DNA of 64,000 nucleotides, from contig JBAMJV010002944.1 in the NCBI GenBank assembly GCA_037951105.1, positions 185,500-249,499 on the forward strand, written 5' to 3'. Below the pieces are notes generated by a model. The model did no database searches. It had not been told where the DNA came from and was given only the letters and a program-made list of their open reading frames with translations. The stretch comes from Echinarachnius parma (lineage: Eukaryota; Echinodermata; Echinoidea; Clypeasteroida; Echinarachniidae). This document shows positions 24,701 to 36,700 of the stretch, in pieces (the stretch's first letter is position 1; the number at the start of each line of letters is the position of its first letter). The translations under genes and the position numbers were made by a program.

Positions 24701-27700
24701 GATCGGGCCACTAAAATCAAGCAATTGTGATTTTTGGTGGCCCGACAGATTTTTGGTGGCCCGGGCCATTGGGCCTATGCTAATTTTGAGCGTTGTTTTA
24801 CATTTCCGAACAGGCAAGTAGAAAAACAAAATTTAGTGTGGAGGTTTGCCTATTTAGAGCAACACCAGTTAAAAACTGGACCAACTCCATGCTAAATTGT
24901 GTATGCACTTCACAGGTCTGATGAGGACTTTCCAATAACATTAAGGATGAATTAAATTTGAATACATTAAGAAATGCTGTTAGTTTACTAACCTCCTTCA
25001 TTTGGAAGCTATCTCCCTATGGAAGATCAAATGGGATTAAAATGTCAACACATGAAAAACTCACGCTTCACAAATTCACAATACACTTATTTGACTTTAG
25101 CTCAGGATAACATGTTACAACAAAATATATTTTAAATAAGATGTTCAATTGTTCACACAGTCATGGTACGCGTCTCTTGCAGTTACACTTTCTACATTCA
25201 AGTAGCTGCTACATGTACAATAGCTAAAGGCCCGGTCACATATCACCGGATAGCGTAAACAGATGCCCGAACGAAATGACATTGAATGGGGAATGGGGAA
25301 AGTGAATCTTTGATGTCATGAAAGATACCTTGTCCAATAGACCGCTTCTGTAATGTATGCAAATAATATGCGTATGACATCAGGGAGTTGGCAAGCTTAA
25401 CAAAAGTAACTAGGTCCGGCAAGCTCCGGAAAACTTAGCTTGCCGGACCTAGTTACTATTGTTAATCTTGCCAACGTCTTGCGTCATACGCATATTATTT
25501 GCATACATTACAGAAGCGGTCTATTGGAAGCTTTCATATCATTGGTGAACACTATTCCCTCTTCTTCCTCGAGAAAACAAACAAATTAAGTAAATAGTAA
25601 GGATCAATGCAACCCTAAATGCTCTCAAAAGAGCATAATGGAGCAGTTCTGTACTTCTGTATCATGTCAATGACTCTCATTAGGGTCAAGCCATGATTAG
25701 GCTATTCATTTATTGATCCATTACACAGGGCTCCACACTCACCTTGTCAGGCCAGTGAAATAGTTTCTTCCCCTATTCCGGTTGCCCGAAAGAAAATTAA
25801 CTGGCCCCAAAATTGTATTTCATGAGTACCGGTAAGCTTTTTACTATTGTCTCTCTTTCCTAATCACACCTGTGATTACAGATGAAGCATGACATAAAAG
25901 AGAACAAGATTTTTTTCATTTTGTCAATGTAGGGTTGAAAATCTGCTTGCCTGATCGGGCCACCAAAATATGACTTTTATACATTTTGCTGGCCCCAAGT
26001 GCAATTTCACTGGCCCCGGGCCAGCGGGCCAGTGCGAGTGTCGAGCCTTGCATTACAGCTAATGCTGTTATCCGATCCAGGAACGATCCGATTTCCCGGC
26101 GATAATCGCTTCCGAGCCGGATCCGATCCGGATCCGGGAAATACATTTTCTCGGTTGAAAATATCGTAAAAGAATTTGCCAACCCATTTTCTCCAGTAAT
26201 AATTGAAAATGTGTATGTTAGACAGTCCATTAAAGGACCTAAAGAATACAACGTACTTTGGCACTTATTCCATAGTTGATGACTTGTAAAATAGGTCTGC
26301 CGAAAAAAAATCCATGAAAATAAACACAGTAGTGATTTAAGACTAATTTTCTGATGCCAAATCTCATTTAGCAGCCAGTTTACGCCCCACCCACATTTAG
26401 GGTCCAGAATCGGCAGCGTGATTGACATGTGATTGACAATTCATTGGCTTACGTCATGACGCGTCATCTACAGATTTTAGTTGATTAGTCCGTACTTTAG
26501 ATGACGTCACAAAGACCTGTAACCTCTTCAGTTAACCTCACGAACGTTCTTTGGAAATTTATCGATATATTCATTGCAGTTTTTTCATTGTTTTGGGGGT
26601 AATTTTTTATTCTGTTCAGCTTTCAAATGCCATGTTATCATGTAAGTAGACTACCAAAATTGTGTTGATCACAAAAAGGCTAATTTATAGCCACTTTTTG
26701 AAGGCAGTGGCTCACCAGCAAGATCGTACAAATTTACATGTGATGTTTCCCTGTGACTGGCGGGCCGAGTTTCTGTGAATGTGTGGCGCGATGCTGAACA
26801 AACGATCGATTTCTAGGCCCAATTCACTTCGGAAAAAATACTTTTCTTGCGAAACTTAGTTAATTCTGAATAGTCTGTAACTATTTTTCTGTAAAGATTG
26901 ATATGTACATGCCTCAAAGCGTCAATATTGTTAATATTATTGGCATATAAAACAAGAAAGATAAGTCTACAACGCTGCATATTTTTTCAGAGCAAATTGC
27001 AATATTATTTTTTTCCGAGATCCGAGACGATCCGAGAATCCCGTTAGCGATTTTGAATTCTACCGATCCGATAACGAGCCGGGATTTTTTCTTTACCTAA
27101 CAGCTTTAATTACAGCTGTACAATAAATGGGGCAAAAGATGCTGCTCGTAAGTATCACCATGTTGCACCATGTAAGAAAGTGACTTTGATAAATTCATCC
27201 AGAAAAAATTAAATGAAATTAGCCTCAGGCCACCAAAATTTTACAATGCTAAGTTTAATTGCCAGAATGGGCAACCAAATATAACAGTTTAAATTTATAT
27301 TTCTGTTAGTGTTTTTCTTTGTTTGGGACCCCCAGATTCAGATTTCGGGCCAATCTGCCCGACTTGGCGACATGAATTTCTAGCATTGGATTATGGTAGG
27401 GTTAATTTGGGAGATTAATACTTACCCCACCACCAACGCTGTTCCTCGCGTTCTCCATCACCTCCAGAATCAATCTCTTGGCATTCTGTGAGGGGGGAAC
27501 AAAATACAGTGAAACCTCATTATTATGAGCATCTTTGGCGTATTGAATTCAGCTCCTTATATCACATATTTCAATGTATCAGACTATCAGGGGGGTTAAT
27601 AACAAAATACATCTAGAACCTAGACCAGAGAAATTACCTCACTTTATTGGGTACTTTAAATAGCAGGGCTTGTTATAAATAAGTTCCACGGTATTGAGTT

Positions 27701-30700
27701 GATATCAGAAACAATGTCAAAGAACTTATCTTGAAATAATTTTTCTACAGTCAAACCTTTACCTGTCTATAAAGACCCCCAAGGGAGACATGTGGTCTTT
27801 ATGGACAGGTTCATTTACATGTAAATTGCATTTAACCCTAATCCCATGGGTTATTTTGGGGACTAGAGTCCATTAGGGAGGGGGGCCATTTTGCCCCCCC
27901 CCCCCCTCCTAATTTGCATATTTATGAATATTACTGTTAAACAGTCGCTTACAAAGATGCAACATGTGTTAATTTGATTTAATCATGTCCTAATATGTAT
28001 TTAAGATTTGTTAACTTACTTGGACTCGATTTGCATAATTAAGATATTTACCTAATTTGCATATTCCCCAAATTCCTGTAAAATTGTATAGATTCTGATC
28101 CAGGAACGGCAAATTAATGAGTGATACCTCTTTTATAGGGTGTTAAGGGATGACAAAACCATTTCTGATACTTATTTACACCAATCACCATGGCAACTCT
28201 GTTATTTTTACCAAATACCCTCAATTTGCCTTAAATATTGATTTCCCTACATTAAACGAAAGGGAACAAATTGTCCCATACGTAACTGTCCCAAACGTAA
28301 CACGTCTTTACCAAAATCAATAAGAGCCTGCAAGAAAACCGTTATTCGTAATGAAATGAAACTTTGCCTCAATCAACTGAGTATTGTACCCTCTACCACA
28401 CTGAATTACTTGTCCTCTAAATTACTTTCACAGAGTTTTCAACTTGAAATTTTTTTTTTTTAATCTCATTTCTTCTGGTCCCATACGTAACGCGATATAT
28501 TTTATTTTATAAAATATTACCAAAGGGTATTATGGGAAATATTTTGTGATATCCATCAGATTGAAAAAGTAGCCCCCTAAAATTAAAAATCAATTCTTTC
28601 CTTGTTACTAAATGCACTCACCTCAACCTTGCTGGCATCTCCAGTGATTCTCAGAGGTTTGTCCATGCCCGTATTGACTGGCCCTTCTTGGATCATCACC
28701 ATCCTCACGCCAGCTTGCTCCTGCGTCACAAAACAAACAAAATGTTTTCAAGTTTGTTAATTTCCAATATAAAATTTACGCTACAATGCAATACAAAGTT
28801 AAACATAGAGATATATACCAGCAATACCACATTGTTCTTCACATTTAAAAGTCTTTAATTTCCACCAAAAATGTACACAACTGTGCAATACCAAGTGACA
28901 CACAAACATTTTCTCGATAGATGAATTACTATACTCCCCAAGAAGAATATAAAGACGCAACACACTTGAGGACTAACGGATCTTTGCAGTGATGCGAGTA
29001 CAAAACAAAACATACAAATGTGTATCTAGACTTCGACCTGAATAGAGCATAAGTGGCCCCACTCAGTCTAATGGCTAGAATCTTGATCTTCCTCTGAGCA
29101 AATGCCAGTGAAAACAATATGGAGTGTTTCCCTGAGGTAAGTTACAGAGGTACATGTAGTAGTTTAAAGCCAAATAACAGTTTTGGGAAAGTTACCGAAA
29201 ACATCTATATTGGCCAAACTAATTGATCAATATTGTTGAACAAGTATTTAAAAAGGGCTTGTGTGGTAAAATCTGAACCTAAGCATCGTTAAATACAGAA
29301 ATATCGGAAGAAATCCAATGGCCGCCCATGAAAAGTATAAATCCACCGCCCATGAAAAGTAAAAATTCCTGTTCGCGCTGGGCTGGAGATATAGACAAGC
29401 CTGCATACCGGATACCACGTGGTCTTTTGCACGTAGCGTATGCGCGATTCTGCGTTGGCGATATATCGATTTGCGGCAAATAAGTTTTATAATTTTGCAA
29501 ATAAATAGGAAATCAGTGTTACTGTGCTCTGGTTCATAACTTTATGAACCAGTGCACTATTAATCGTGGATCTTTATGTTACGGGGCCCTGCTCTCCCAC
29601 CAATAACTAATTGCCAAATTTAGCCAAATTTAACAGTGATCAACTTCCATGGTCATATTACTTGAGTTTTCTATGTAACAAGCGTATACTGTACCTGCAG
29701 GTTTCTGATGGTCTCGCCTCCCTTCCCGATGACCAGACCCACTTTGGTGGGTGGGATCGGCATGTCAAAGGTCACATTGCCCTCGGCCTCATTCTGAGTG
29801 GCTTTGGTTATGATATCGTCAATCTTCCTCTTTGCCGACCTAAGACACAGATCAGAAAGAAAGGGAAATACATTACCTCCGCCTATAGCTTCATGTGATC
29901 TAGGATCTAAATTGGGAACATGTTAAATAATGCAGATCAGCAGAGTTTAGAGATACCTTACCCTCTTATAACTAGGTTATGTTACTGCTACAAGATGTTT
30001 ATATTCTTTTGTGTTTTAACCCTCATATAACAAGGTGATTTGCATGGGCCCAAGCCTCTCGTTATAATGAGGTGAAACTGTATTTATTTCCTCGTTTGAT
30101 ATATGAATGAAGAAATGAATGAATTTTAATATAGAATACTTACGCAATAGACTCTGGGGTTCCGGTGAGTGTTACCGTCCTCGTCACCTTATCTGTGCTC
30201 TCTGCAAAAGGGAAGAAACAAAATGTACAAAAGCAAAAAATGAAAGTAAAATTAATCTTTCTATGAAAATCACATATTACACACTACAGTTAAGAATTGT
30301 TTATGCATATATGTCTCAAAAGAGAAGAGGGTATGTTCATGTTTTTGTATGTCATACAGACTGAACTATGATTTTCTAGGCATGTACAATTTAGACAATT
30401 GAAATATATGGAAGAACTTAGTAAATTAGTCATCCTTTTGTAATCAGGTTGTGTCTTACTTTTTAACTAATAAGTCTCAACTTTAAACCAATGTATACTA
30501 GGCATGATCATGTAGTTGTTTTACTTTGGAGGAAGGAAATATACGGGGGCTGAGGACCATTTTGCCCCCAAATTTTCAAAACTGCCCCCTGAAATCAGTT
30601 AGTAGCCCCTGACATTTCGATTTAGGGTATTATGTGAAAAATTTCATCAGATTGGAAAAGTAGCCCACTAAAATAAAAAATTAATTTCTGCATTGTTGGA

Positions 30701-33700
30701 GTACACGTGCACTGCATCTACATTGCTAGTAATAATACTTACTCTTTATTTATGGACCAGTAGGGCAAATGGAGAAGACTTTTCCAAATATAGTGATTTA
30801 GTGAACCAAAACCTGAATCTAGAGGCCCCAAATAAAGTATTTTTTTAAAAACATTACAGGGACAAAATTAAAATTGTATTTTCGAGACCACTTTTCAACA
30901 GAAATTAACACTCAGAAAAAAACTTGTAGAACTCAATGTCAAATTAAGGCAGCTCCATTGCCATTTCAGGGGCTAAATCGCCCAGAGCCCCCATGTATGT
31001 TTTCACTCCATTACAAATTCTTTTGTTTGGTTGACCGTTGCCCACTGGGTGTGATAAATTGGCCATTACCATAATTTTGGTGACCCAAAGCAAAGTTTTA
31101 GAGGACCTGTGGCGAATGCTTACTTTGAGCAGTGACAAACAACTGGAAAACACATTCCCTGTGTATTCTTTTTTCCCGATGTGAAAACTTAACCTCTTGC
31201 CCGTGCATATATAACTCACATGCAAGCAAGCAAACATATAAATTAATATGGCTTTACAAAAACTACTTAATTTATTACCCCCCCCCCCCCCCCCCCCCCC
31301 CATTTTTAAAACAAATTAAAATTCTACCTGAATATGAATACTATTAAAGTAAGTAATTTTGTAAAGTTATGAGAGAACATGTCAGGTCATTACATTTCAT
31401 CATTGTACAGGTGGATATTCATACAGCTATCAGAGCTGAATTGATTGAATACAAAGCATATGGTTAGTCTGTCTTTTACATCTGTGACGGTTGAATAAAA
31501 GACCTGAATATTACTACCACTATTTATGCAAGCTATATTGTAAATTTTGAAAGAACATGACATTTCATTTCATCATTGTACAGATTGATGTTCATACAGC
31601 TATCAGAGCTGAATTGATTGAATACAAACACCATATTGTAGTTATTCTGTCTTTTATGTCTGCCAAAGTTGAATAAAAGACCATGGAAAATAAACCAGAA
31701 GAGGATTCTGTTGTTGTGGGTACCTGCAGCAATCTGTATATTGCATCCAGTCTGCACTTGAAGCGTTGAGACCTGCTGACCACCCCGACCAATGACTGTT
31801 GGAAAAGACAGAATAGAAAAATTAGGGTTTATTCAACTTACCCACAAGCAGTAGAACTGTTGATTAAGACATTTATAAATCAAAAGAAAATTCAGAGAAA
31901 TCATCGCTAAACAGAAATAGCAGTTTACTAATTATACCATAAACGAAAAGAAATTAAGAAATTGGGTAGCAAATGGAAATACGAACTAGAAATGTTGCCA
32001 TACAGTGTGTCCAGGTAGACATCTTTTGGAATGTCACTGAAAATAATCACAAATTAACACATGTGTGCAATGACATATATTTTCAATAAGCGAAGCCATA
32101 ACCATTTTATAACAAAGCTGCTTTATGTACAAGTATGCAATACCTCTATGGCTATGAGCTTACAATATGTAAAGGGTGCAAAAACCTAAATGGGTCTTTA
32201 ATACTCACCAAGGCCAACCATCTTGTCTGGAACATGGCATTCCTCAGACCCAGCGCCTCCCCTGAAAGAGATAACGAGATTGAATGTCAGTTTTCATGGC
32301 AAACAATATAAATAAAAGATAACATTTATATAACACATTTCATGGTACAGTGGAACCTGATTATTAAGAGATATGAACCTCTGATACCACAAAACCCTCT
32401 CATAACAAGATCTCACAAGATATGCTGAACCTTTGATCAGTTACATTTAACCACGGAAAGCCTTTAGTTGCTAAATAAATTACATTTCCTTTTAATCAAT
32501 GCAGGAATTAATTTGTAATTTTAGGGGGCTACTTTTATTCCAATCTGATGGATATTCAGAAAATGTTCACACAATACCCATCGAGATGGTAATTTTAGGG
32601 GCTACCTACTCATTTCATTTCAGGGGGCTATTTTGAAAATCCTCAGCCCCTGTATCCTTTTTCTTTCTTTCCATTTACATGACAACAAAATTGTTTTTAC
32701 CAACTTTACTGTCAAACTTACATCATGTTGCCCACTGGTGCAGCTCTGGGCATCCCACTCATTGATGAGTTGAAAGCTTGAAGAGAAGGTGACAATATAA
32801 GAGTTCAACAATAGCACAACTATATTTAGGATCATTGAAATAACGGTACAACTTCAATTCCATCACAACTTACTGAATTATTTTTCATTTATAAAATGTT
32901 GATTACAAACACTTCCACCACCAAATCTTCAGGGTAAGTGTATCTTTTGTATTCAAGTGTTCATTGATAGTGGGGTGGTAGAGAACATGCATGTCAAAAA
33001 GTTCAGTAGATGGGGCTAACAATTAGCATTGGCCCCTTGGCATGGGGCCATCAAAACTAAACCCTTTCCATTGTTGGCCCATTTGGGCAGGTAAATCGGG
33101 CCTGTTCACCTTTTGCAGGTCCAAGACCGGATTTGTGTGGGTTCAAAATTTCAAACAAATAAAAACAATTTAACATTCTGTTATTTTCTTTTGCTAGGTG
33201 GGCAAGTTTATTATTGGTATTTGTGATTTGACACAAAACATTTAATAATGCCTAAAAAACCATGCAAAACTAGAATGCCCATGTGCAAAGGGGATTCTTA
33301 ATTGGGATCTTAACGAGACTTACAAAATAAAAACAGATTTGTTTACAACCAAAGCGTTTAAATAAATGAATAAAACAAACAAACTTACAAAACCATGGTC
33401 CATATTCATAAAACCGCACTAGCTTAGTTGCAACCCAAGTCTATTTTAGATGAGTTTTCTCACGTCACCAGCTAAGCATATTGGCAACAAATAATACCTT
33501 GTTGCATACTCGGTTATATCATCTAAAATAGCCTTAGAATGCAACTAAGCTAGTCCGGCTTTATGAATGTGGGATCAGGCCTTAGCCTCGAAGTTGGTAC
33601 TCACTATCAAATGGTGGGTACTCACTATCAAAGTCTCCGTCGTTCTGCATGGCTAAGTTTTTAGCTGCGGGCTCCGAGTCTGAATTTGAGTCTTCGAGTG

Positions 33701-36700
33701 GGCGTTTGATTCCGCTGGGATCTCCTGCACTCTGTGCTCCTAGTCCTGTGGGAAGTCCGCTAAGCTCAGACGAACTTGAACCTGAATTTAGGCCTATTGC
33801 GCTAGTACCGCCAATCTTAGCAGCAATCTGTGGACAAGATGAATCAAAGGAGAGCACACTTATAATCGGGTACATGCGTAAATCATGGCTCGACACTCGC
33901 ACTGGCTTGGGGCCAGTGAAAATGTATTCAAGTCATATTTTGGTGGCCCGATCGGGCAACCAGATTTTCAACCCTACATTGACAAAATTAGAGAAATCTT
34001 GTTTTCTTCCATGTCATGCATGCTACATCTATAATCACAGTTTTGATCAGGAAAGAGTAATATTTTGAATCGATAGTTATTAGCAACAACAACTTTTATT
34101 AACATTGAACAGATTTTGAATGACAGATGATCGCGATGGCCGCCGATGCGCACGGCGCTTGCGATACACATGTACGCGCGGTAATAGCATATTCATGTGT
34201 ATCGCATGGCGCCGTTCGCATCGGTGGCCATCGCGATCATCTGTCGGTCGAAATCTGTTCGGAGTCGCGCTAACACACGGAGAGAAGTCGAGGAGGCGCA
34301 TAAATCACTGATTTTTAGCGGAATGGAGGGAAAAATCATAATTTTAAATCACCGGACAGTTGGATCACATATTGGATGATGAATCAGTGGTAAGTACCGT
34401 ATCATATGTATAATTTTAAGCACAATTAGCCTGCACAAAAAATTTTCATTTTCGGTAAGGTATGAGCTGGATCTTGAACGCTAGCGCTTCGCACTAGCGT
34501 TCTCTAGAGTTAGTATTAACGGAGAATAATAATAACATGTTCAGCAAACATTTTCCATCATTTCACGAAGAAAATAAGTGTCCTGGGGCGTTATACGCGC
34601 GTTTTGCCGCGCACCAGTGGCAGCGCGCATGTCAATGACATTCCCAGGCAAAACATTCACCTTCGGTAATGCAACACAAAATTTTGCGTCGGGAAGAGGC
34701 TTCTTTTTTGGAAGGGTAGTTGATTTGAAGAAAAATCGGTAAATTCTTGAAGATATTTTACATCAAATGTGTTCTTTATGGGTTTATGCAGCTGCTCGTA
34801 TAATTTCCACTTTGTTGATTTTATGCATCTAATGTTTGTTTTGGTCCGTCAAACTAAAAGTATCCGGTAATAGGACACGATACCATATAGTAGGCATCGT
34901 CATTCGGCGTTACATGGCGCGCGCCATGGACCATATTTTTGTACACGTAGTTTGCGCGATATTTGGCTGTGGGCAATGCAACTTCGTTATTGCAAGGGTG
35001 GAGGGATATACTATTTTTCCTAATGTAATGCGGTCTTACAGCTGACTGAACCACGTATTATGCATGTGAAGTATACACAAGAGCTACTAGTAACAATCAT
35101 AGATCCGGTTCGTGTTTTGAATCAAGAAACTCGATCAATTTCGACATCGGTAAGTCATTTTTTGCCGCATTTTCGCAGTGAACTTTGCTGAAATCTCGAA
35201 TTTTAGAGCAATCCGAAGTATTTCGCAATTTGGAAAATTGTATTTTTGGAAAATTCAGATGCTTTTACCAGGCCTCCACCCTCACCTTTTTTGTCAGTGG
35301 CCCGGTCGGGCCAATAAAATAATTTCTTCTCCCTTTCTGGTGGCCCAAAAGAAAAATTTACTGGCCCGAAAATTGTATTTCATGAGTAAACTTTTTACTA
35401 TACAAAATATCACTCTTTACTAATCAAACATGTGTGAACAGATGAAGCATGACATGGAAGAAAACAAGATTTGCCAAATTTTGTAAATGATGGGTTGAAA
35501 ATCTGCTTGCCCGATCGGGCCACCAAAATATTACTTTTATACATTTTTGCTGGCCCGAAGTGCAATTTCACTGGCCCCGGGCCAGCGGGCCAGTGCGAGT
35601 GTCGAGCCCTGCTTTTACAATATATTCTCGGAAGTTTTTTCTGCCTCAAGCAGTCTCACATATTCATTTTATCGCACAAACTGGGGGTTGTGGGGCCATG
35701 ATTTGGTGATTTTAGCCCTCGTTCGCCGCTGCGATATGCCGCCGCGTGTGCTGCATGCCGCGCGATCGGGTATTAAAATTGCGAGCGACAGCGGTGGGGC
35801 GCGCACGCGAAAACGTAAGCTCCCAGCACAGCGCGCCATAAAACGAATGGCGAAAATGGTGACACAACAAATGGTTTAAATACCATATTTTGGCCAAATA
35901 TCAGTTTGTTTTTTTTATTTCAAAGGGCATAATGATTTACATTAGGCATACCTGTACTTATGTGTAAAATACTGGCATTCTCTTACTTTAGTCCACCTAA
36001 ACCCCTGGCATCCGATTTTCCCTGGATCTTGTCCCGTTTTCACAGTCTGACGTAGTCTGATTTTTCTAGACCGTCTCACTCTCACGGCCGGCCGACGACA
36101 CGCATAATAATTCGTGCCACTCTCCGATCATAATGAATTCAATTATTCATGCAGTTTATTTCGTCTGGATGGTTTTTAGAATTATTCGGACAAAATAAAC
36201 TCAGTCGCATTATTATTTTAGTTTATTTCGTCAGAGGATTTTAGGAAGATTTAATCAATTGCTTACCTCATACCTGTCTTATTTTACTTAGTCCACCCCT
36301 AATTAACAAAATAGGCCTCTAATTAACCTTTTATATCCATTTACCCCGGTTTTCCCTTCTCTTCAAGACCACTCTGCCACTTTTAGACAGTAGGCTATTG
36401 ATAACCCTATCATCGGAGCAAAAAATAATGAATCCGTCTCTCTATTAACTAATCCACTTTCGCTCCACCCCCTATGAGAATTTTGTACAGGTGTGTAGTT
36501 AATTTCCCATAGGGCAACCCTCGAAATTAACTTTTTTTGCTGGTGGCCCGGTCGGGCCAGTAAAATTAGTATTTTTCCAATTTTGGTGGCCCGAAACCAA
36601 AATAAGGAAAATCAAAAGTAAAATTAAAACAATAACCATATTCATAGTTTCAGGGTACTGGGCAATGTTTAGCCTCATTTGTTATTCCAATGCTCGAAAT

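Noticed and set aside
25916-26428. 170-codon minus-strand frame
   Set aside because: It runs across the junction of two unrelated hAT-like elements and matches no transposase motif.
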